Shown: positions 57,501 through 64,000 of the stretch, piece after piece
Layout of the letters: every line of letters begins with the position of its first letter
How positions within the stretch are numbered: position 1 is the stretch's first letter
Source of the DNA: Lunularia cruciata
Taxonomy: Eukaryota; Streptophyta; Marchantiopsida; Lunulariales; Lunulariaceae
DNA: 64,000 bases
Assembly (NCBI GenBank): GCA_948567375.1
Contig: OX419759.1
Location: 48,388,593-48,452,592 of the forward strand
Direction of reading: 5' to 3'
The notes under the pieces: model-generated
Database searches by the model: none
Told to the model about the DNA's origin: nothing
The model's input: only the letters and a program-made list of their open reading frames with translations
Made by a program: the position numbers and the translations under genes

Positions 57501-59758
57501 GCAACATGTCTATCATTCTCTATAAGTTTTAATTGGAAGTACCAAGGGTTCATTGAACAAGGTGATCGTATTTAGAAAATTCCACCAAAGTGAGAGATGA
57601 TAAAATATATGAAATGAGGCTTAGTAAGTACATGGACACAAAAATTCCCAATGGTTTGGGGGAAATGACTTGGTGGTCCATAAATTCTATCCATCCCATT
57701 CTTTGTTCTAATACCAATATAAAAGACTAAGGAGAGAAATAGGAGAACAAAGATACATTGGGACTCTTGAATAAGGAAAACTCCAAATTTTTAGCATGAG
57801 TTTAGGCTTTAGTATATCTAAGAATATACAAGGCTCTTGAGAAGCTTCTTAGTAAGCTTTCTAAAAGCCACATTCTTAGAGTGTAAGCCAAGCTAACCGG
57901 GAAGCTTCTTGAGAAGCTTTCTACTTAGCATGCAAGCTAAACTAGTCAAGAAGCTTCCCAAGAAGCTTTCTTTTAGAAGCCACCTACTTGGCATGCAAGC
58001 TAAGAAACCGAGAAGTTTCCCAAGAGACTTCCTCCTAGAAGTCACCACCTACACATCACCCGATACTTGGAAGGTACCAAGTAGCTTCCTAGATGCTTTT
58101 GGAATATTCTTATAATTCTTGGCTTATTTATCCTATTTGCTATTTCATTACTTTCAACTAACTTGTAAGTAAATTCCATATTGCTACATGTATCCTCTTG
58201 AAGTTGCACAAGTTGGAGACCTCCCATGGTTGCAATGAATACTGGGTTCTTGCAAAGAGAAGACAATTTTGAACAAGAAGGTATTGTACTCTTTATCATG
58301 AGCTGCAAGACAACTTTGCACAATATAAAAGAAGTGATCATGTTGTGAAGAAATTTTGAACTTGTCTATACCTTTAAGTCTATGACACCATAGTGACTGC
58401 TATTATCTTGGGAAATTCAAGAAGAATCTTTAAATCAAGTTGTTGTGATAGTGCATTGGGAATGATATGGAACTTTTTGGGTTTATACTCAAGCCTCATA
58501 TCAAAAAATTTAGTTTTTCCTCCCATAGATAATTTCAACTCTTCATGTACTCTAAATGTAAGATTTGTAATAAGAGTTTATGATTATTATGTATTACCAC
58601 TTGTTTTCCTAAGAGATAATGTCTCAACACCTTTATTGCTTATATTGTTGCAAGTTGTGCTTGATCTTGATCTTGATCTTGAGAAAAATAATTCCTTTTT
58701 GCTACATTTAATCATCAAGATATAAAGACAATGTGATCAAATCCATTTAGAATTTCCTATTGCAACACAACTCCAATTGCAAAGTTAAAAATATCAAAAT
58801 TAACCACACAAGGTTGTTGAGGATCATATGGTTAGAAGATAGGTTGTGAGTGCATAATATTCTTAAGTTTCTTGAATAATTCTTCTTGATTGGTGGTCCA
58901 TTCAAAGCTTGTTGCCTTCTCCAAGATATTAATCAATGTTGAAAATACGTGAGTATAATAGTGGATTATTGTACATATATCAAATGCTACACAACATACA
59001 TTGTTGACAACATCATACACTATAAAAGCATAACTCATACAGAAGTCATACACAAATTTTATAGTGCCAAAATAATAAGTTGATCTCCAACTCAACTTGA
59101 ATAAAAAATCATTCACATTTAACTCAATTGTACCAACAAATATGTTGTTATTACATTGTTAAGCCACACCAACTCTAGCTAAGAGACTCTAGGTGATGCT
59201 TGCTTGCCTTTGTCCACAATAGCTAGGAATTCAATAACTCACCATCAAGCTCTTTGGAGCTACACTCTGAAGGTATACCTCTCTACTCAATGTAGATTTC
59301 CAACCCTAATGGCATTTGTTGATGGTTCATCTGATAATGAAAATGGTGCAAGTGACAATGAGTCCAACAATGTGATCAATAGCATTAACATGAAATCTAG
59401 CTAGTACTAAGTTGTCTTTGAGCAACTAATGGTATAACTATGACTGCCAAAAATAACACTCCAATGTCTAAGCAAACTAGCTTTGGTGCTACAAATGTCA
59501 TGATAACAATTGTGCATATATTCATTGTTGCACAATAGACATCATTGTAATATCATATACTACATAAGCACAACTCATATAAAAGTCATACATAAATTCT
59601 AAAATTCCATATAACATAATCCAAGTATGTGATATGCCCATGACAAGCAAAGATCACAAGGCCGGGTGCTATTGAGCCCCATTGTTAGTTCATATTTGTA
59701 ATTTGTATCATGTAAAGAGTGAACTAGCTATAGGTCAAGTACATTGAGGACATAGCCA

Positions 59759-59959
59759 TTATTCTTGAGGAACCACCATGAGAAGAAGAGTATAAAATGC
59801 CATATACCATCCTCGCAAACAACTATCACACACCAACATAATAAAGACTTCATCAAAAGAGCCACATAACATACACCGCAAGCCTACATGTATAACAACC
59901 AAGCTTAGATCAATAGTGCCATCAATGTCTGAGAGGTGGCAAGGCATACAATTATGCAC
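59759..59959 (-). pseudogene. MT2 decayed PHD finger
   Basis: It keeps CMLC and CDSC, but WHMAC of MT1 reads WYMAF, losing the His and a Cys. A TAA follows VPQE, at the same place as the TAG in MT1 (13764); the WLCPQC segment then follows. The shared domain shows the PHD finger belongs to the family and was not picked up by MT1 alone. Confidence 0.85.
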
Positions 59960-60670
59960 ATGATCCTTCTAAATAACACCATCATGTCCTTCCAACATAA
60001 GGATTCCACAAGGCAAAACCTTATGCACTAGCAAGATAGTGTGGCTTATAGTCACATCAAGTGTTATGAATGCAATCTATTATAGATATACATAATCAAC
60101 CGGATGAAATTAACGGATCAAGGATCTATAACCTCCTCCTTGAATAGTAGCATAACATAAGGTACCCTTATGCTGAGCAATTGCTAAGTTCTCAAAGGCC
60201 ATTGATATCACTCTTTGAAAGGTTTTTGCTTGTTGAGAACTCTATATGTTTGGATCATCCAAGTCCCAAACTACAATAACATCAAGACAAATGGTTGTAG
60301 GTAAATTTGGATCTTGTCTATAAAGTAGAAACTTAAGGAGAGAAAGATGCTAAGTTGGCTTACTAGCTAAACCAATAGCCCATGGCCAACCAAGGTAACT
60401 GGAGATCCCAATCTCCCAAGTGGCCTTTTTGCAAATTATACTTATGCAATCCTCTCTTCATCATTTGAACCACTCTCTCTACTAAGACATTTGCCTCAAG
60501 GTGATATTGGGAGGTGATAAATCAAGGCCTTGTCAAATAAGACTCAAAACTCTCCCAAGAACTCTATACATTGATCAATCAAATCCTCAATTGGTGCACT
60601 AAAATGACTAAGAATCCAATCCAAGAACAAGTAAGTTGTCTCTTCAATAGACTTATTAGGAAGTGCTACC

Positions 60671-61300
60671 AACTAAATATACTTGGAGGAGTGCTATACT
60701 ATAACAAAAACATACCAATGATACCTCATAGTCAATTATAAAGGTCTGGGAAAGTCCAAACTCCAATAGTAACCTAAACCCATGATAGGTAACCCATGAT
60801 AGGGTATAATTGTGGCATGGAAGCATTACATGATGCTTTACACATGATAAAAATGTGTGGTCACAAACCACACATTTGGCAGAAAACTATTGTGCATTGG
60901 TTTGTATACCATGCTACCAATAATTTTTGGAGTAAGCTTTATGTATGCTTTACTCCAAAATGTTCTTTTCCCTCATGAGTAACCTATGAGTAACTAAATA
61001 TACTTGGAGGAGTGCTACACTATAACAAAAACATACCAATGATACCTCATAGTCAATTATAAAGGTCTAGGAAAGTCCAAACTCCAATAGTAACCTAAAC
61101 CCATGATAGGTAACCCATGATAGGGTATAATTGTGGCATGGAAGCATTACATGATGCTTTACAAATGATAAAAATGTGTGGTCACAAACCACACATTTGG
61201 CAAAAAACTATTGTGCATTGGTTTGTATACCATGCTACCAATAATTTTTGGAGTAAGCTTTATGTATGCTTTACTCCAAAATGTTCTTTTCCCTCATGAG
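60671..61300. repeat. 321-bp tandem duplication inside MT2 integrase
   Basis: 60671-60979 and 60992-61300 are near-identical at an offset of 321 bp (integrase zinc domain to core, equivalent to MT1 about 12580-12850). Because 321 is a multiple of three, the frame is not shifted. Confidence 0.92.
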
Positions 61301-61550
61301 CATGACATGCCAATTGTGGTTTTTGATATGGAAGTGGTACTACTTCCACCCTACCATCCTCCCAAATACAAAGAAGATGTTTTCCCTTTAATCTAAATGG
61401 CTTGGCTTGATGAATGACATGATCTTTCTCCTTGGTAGCAGTTGTGCCACCCTCAAAACCAATGCAAAGATAATATATCACTAAGATATCATCATAAATG
61501 TCTTGTTTACTTACACTAATATCTCCACCCTCTAGATCTGACCTCAACAA
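61260..61550 (-). pseudogene. MT2 RNase H-integrase linker and zinc domain start
   Basis: A 96-codon piece with DIYDDILVIYYL, WEDGRVEVVPLPYQKPQL and CHAHEGKEHFGVKHT, colinear with MT1 12290-12590 (DIHDDVLVMDYL, WEDGRVRVVPLPSQRPQL, RHAHEELGHFGVKHT). The following codons read YW-stop-HG, so the TAG of MT1 at 12615 is shared. Confidence 0.85.
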
Positions 61551-62760
61551 CTCCTCTTGTATGTACTAAGAAAGATATCATAAGAGCTTATAAAAATATA
61601 CATAAAAAGGTAGATGCATGCAAACTTGATACCATCTCTTCATTTGTCTCACCATGCCCACATGCTCCAATCTAATCCTATTGGCTAGGACATGGGTTTT
61701 TACTCAACCAATCTACACCACAGTTCACCACTCTAGGTTTATGAATAACTATGAAATCATATCCTTGTAAATTAAGAGTGTATCAAGCTTATTGGATTCC
61801 TTCAACCACATAGTGGTTGATGATAAATGATGAGAGTGAAAGGGTTACCAAATAGGTAACATTGGAAATGTGCTACCACTCACATTACTACAAAACACTC
61901 CTTCTCATATGAACTACACTTTGCCTTTGCTGAATTTTTTGCATAAACTCCTTCCCCTCATCATCACTCTAGGTGAGCATTGCTCCAAGCCCCAACATTC
62001 TCCAATTAGTATGAACTTAGAATGGTCAACATTTGATCAGTCTCCTAAGAATAAAAGCAGATGTAAACCTCTCCTTGACCTCTTTAAAACTTCTCTTCTA
62101 CTCATCTCCCCAACACCACTCTTGTGTAAGGTTGGTTAGCTTTGTCAAGCCTTGGCAATGGCACTAAATCCTATAATATATTAGTGATAGAAATTTTCCA
62201 ACCCATGGAATGCTCACACTTTGCTCCCTCCATAGGCTAAGCAATATGTGCAATAGTCTCCACCTTGGTCTATTGAACACCAAGTCTACCAAGGTAGATA
62301 GTGTAACCCAAATTTTTCAACTTGCTTGAGGAAGAATCTACACTTCCCGAGATGTAATTTGAGTCCATGAGATCTCAATCTCTCAAACATCTCCAACAAA
62401 TATCTCTCATGCTAAAATATCATCATATAAGACCAAACAAAATCTAATCTTGATAAGATCAAGCCCCTGATCCTTTGGAATTTAGCAATAGTGTTCTTTA
62501 AGCCAAATGATAAGAACCTCAACTAATATAATATATCCTTATTGTGAGGATCAATAGCCCAAAATATTACCTTGGACTTGTCTTCCTCCCTAATTGGCAA
62601 CTGATGATATCTTGCTCAAAAGATCCAAAGTCGTAAAGACCTTTGCATGCATAATTGTATCAAAGATCTCTTTTGGTGTAGGTATAACATACCAATTAGT
62701 CCTATTTCATCAATTGATAGGATGGTAATATCCACAATTTAAATTTATCCTCCTAATTTC

Positions 62761-64000
62761 CTTTCTTAAATCTATATAATATCTAGTTGTGATTCATTGA
62801 TGACATTCACTTTTAAACAACTTCTATAGCCAAATTTGATTTAACTTTTCTTATAAATTATGGACTCAATTCCAATGATTTGTAAGCTGATCATGTAAGG
62901 ATATTTATAGGACCTCATGATCTATATTTTGCTTTAGAGTTGACTAGGATTGTAGAATTACCCCTGAAAATTTTTTAGGTTAATATGTCTCCACAAGGTT
63001 TTTCTTTCTTTAAGGACTACTCTTGCTACAATAATGTTTAAGAGATGTATTAAAAGAACCTTATTCAATAAGGTTAGCTTAGCAAAAACACAAAAATGCA
63101 CTTATCCAAGTTTTGTAGCGGAACTTGTTTGAAAAATATTATTCTAAGATAATTTGATAACTAGAGCAAGGATTTTCTATTATTCACAAGTTTGCTTGAG
63201 TATTATTTATCTAAAGGGTATTTTTTATAACAAGAAGTTTCTTTTTGGGTTGTTAGAGAGTGATGCTTTTCACTATATGAATAAGCCCACAAATACTTGC
63301 AATTAAGGAATGGGAAGATAGAAAACTTTTTTTTATCATTTAAAGTGATATTTTGTGTTAAGAATAAAAAGATTCAAAGGATAAAAAAATCCATCAACTT
63401 AATTGCACATATATCAAGAAAAATTATTTCTTTAAAATGGCTAGATTCTTTTGTTCTAGCTCTCTATGGAAGTCAACTACTTGCAAAGATTTACTATCTT
63501 CCAAGTTATTCCACCAAGCAAGAGGTAATAGAATTAAGGTAGACCCATTATCAAGGGAAGAAGACACAATGAAAACCTTATGTTTATTGATACGTAACAA
63601 GCAAAACATATGATTTAGCTAATATCCTAATTTCACATCGTGATTTCATACAAAAGACTTAAGGGTCTCAAATATAGAGCAGTTCTTGCATGCAAGAAAA
63701 GTATACTATATGAATCTGGAACTTGGGACTCATAACAACTCAATTTGACATAATTCTTTCAAAGTTTTTTACTGAGTAGAAGAACAAAATGTTGCAAAAT
63801 TTCTAGATATTTAAAGAGTTCCTATAGCTTTAAGAACTCCGTTGTTTATATCCGTCGAACAAGTATGTATCATATAAATATATATGTATATGAGAGATAA
63901 GATAGGCATATGAGAGAGTTTTACAACTTATGATTGCTAGTTCTATTAAATGTATGTTTTCTTTTAGTCCTTTATATCTGAAAGAAGAACTTATAATGCA
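62761..64000. other. AT-rich region, no gene recognised
   Basis: Frequent stops in all frames and no LTR boundary that I can see. It may hold further decayed MT2 sequence. Confidence 0.5.

Larger units (their letters stand above)
37981..58188 (-). mobile_element. Element B3, decayed B-type copy split by A2
   Basis: The LTRs are 37981-38472 (tgtaaaaaacc...gttaca) and about 57718-58188 (tataaaagac...gctaca). Internal 3' parts (chromodomain end, integrase) lie at 38473-39806. After A2, the RNase H, RT, protease and gag remnants run from 54516 to 57717, ending at a primer site (taatacca, about 57708-57716, a mutated initiator-Met site). Flanking 5-mers catat and tgtat could be a diverged target duplication. 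All coding parts are broken by many stops. Confidence 0.75.
36441..58970 (-). mobile_element. Element B2, outermost decayed B-type copy, split by B3
   Basis: A degenerate B-type LTR (about 36441-36810, tatatgaaagacc..., with the usual ctagttggtgatgtcc chromodomain-end sequence following) leads into C-terminal and integrase remnants up to 37980. After B3, RNase H and RT-linked sequence of the same family resumes at 58189 and runs to about 58970, where MT2 begins. The join aligns with intact B sequence (ggtaa..cat..cttcttgaag). A tandem duplication of roughly 125 bp lies at about 37370-37630. The 5' half is missing, cut off at MT2. Confidence 0.65.
58970..62760 (-). mobile_element. Element MT2, older copy of the methyltransferase-type gypsy element (3' part)
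   Basis: On the - strand: RT (about 62700-62150; antisense of the AGYHQLPIREEDKSK region of MT1), RNase H, integrase zinc domain (61260-61550) and integrase core (60400-61250). A decayed PHD finger (59759-59959) and an LTR (59610-58972) follow. The LTR repeats the MT1 design, with the 106-bp unit at both ends (about 59610-59520 and 59071-58972). Sequence is strongly AT-shifted compared with MT1. The methyltransferase part is not recognisable; the copy fades beyond about 62760. Confidence 0.82.

Noticed and set aside
60796-61299. Two identical-looking 60-codon frames on the + strand (60796 and 61117)
   Set aside because: They are antisense to the duplicated MT2 integrase segment; similarity reflects the 321-bp duplication, not a gene pair.
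61870-62139. 89-codon + strand frame
   Set aside because: It mirrors the antisense frame of the MT1 RT/RNase H region (11454-11846, - strand), so it is a shadow of MT2.
63424-63609. - strand frame with DNGSTLILLP resembling a retropepsin
   Set aside because: Only one short motif, no flap motif and no RT next to it; too weak to call.

Overview
This window is nuclear DNA of a land plant. The clues are several Ty3/gypsy LTR retrotransposons nested in one another, a decayed LINE-like element, and one apparent host gene with a GT-AG intron coding a plant-type multi-pass membrane protein. The intermediate base composition of the gene island and the kinds of element present suggest a non-seed plant such as a bryophyte, lycophyte or fern, but that is only an inference. 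No rRNA, tRNA, CRISPR or bacterial-type gene was seen.

Layout. (1) 1-14622: the 3' two thirds of a Ty3/gypsy element on the + strand that carries a C5 cytosine DNA methyltransferase between protease and reverse transcriptase, and a PHD finger after the integrase. I call it MT1. It is split inside the methyltransferase by a young gypsy element on the - strand (A1, 2469-10101). A1 has a 1608-codon intact gag-pol, near-identical LTRs and a target duplication. (2) 14623-17320: a decayed LINE-like element on the - strand with an N-terminal C2H2-like finger; 18665-19200 holds a truncated relative. (3) 19200-23710: a less repetitive island holding the only convincing host gene, on the - strand (21636-22996). 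(4) 23710-29880: very AT-rich DNA with no recognisable gene except one possible degraded reading frame. (5) 29883-36163: chromodomain-type gypsy element B1 (- strand), itself hit by an unrelated element that is now a solo LTR (33078-33818). (6) 36441-58970: a nest of elements: B2 interrupted by B3, B3 by A2, and A2 by both B4 and B5. (7) 58970-62760: a second, older copy of the methyltransferase element (MT2, - strand). (8) 62760-64000: AT-rich, nothing recognised.

How the parts relate. A elements have a tRNA-Asp-like primer site, a single gag-pol frame and no chromodomain. B elements have an initiator-Met primer site, a chromodomain, and LTRs with perfect heat-shock-element arrays upstream of a TATA box. 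MT elements carry the methyltransferase and PHD finger. The most notable system is the MT family: a retrotransposon that seems to have encoded its own DNA methyltransferase and a chromatin-reading finger. In MT1 the coding frame is unbroken by frameshifts over about 6.1 kb. It carries only stop codons, most of which look like C-to-T transitions at CG or CHG sites, as expected of a methylated, silenced element.
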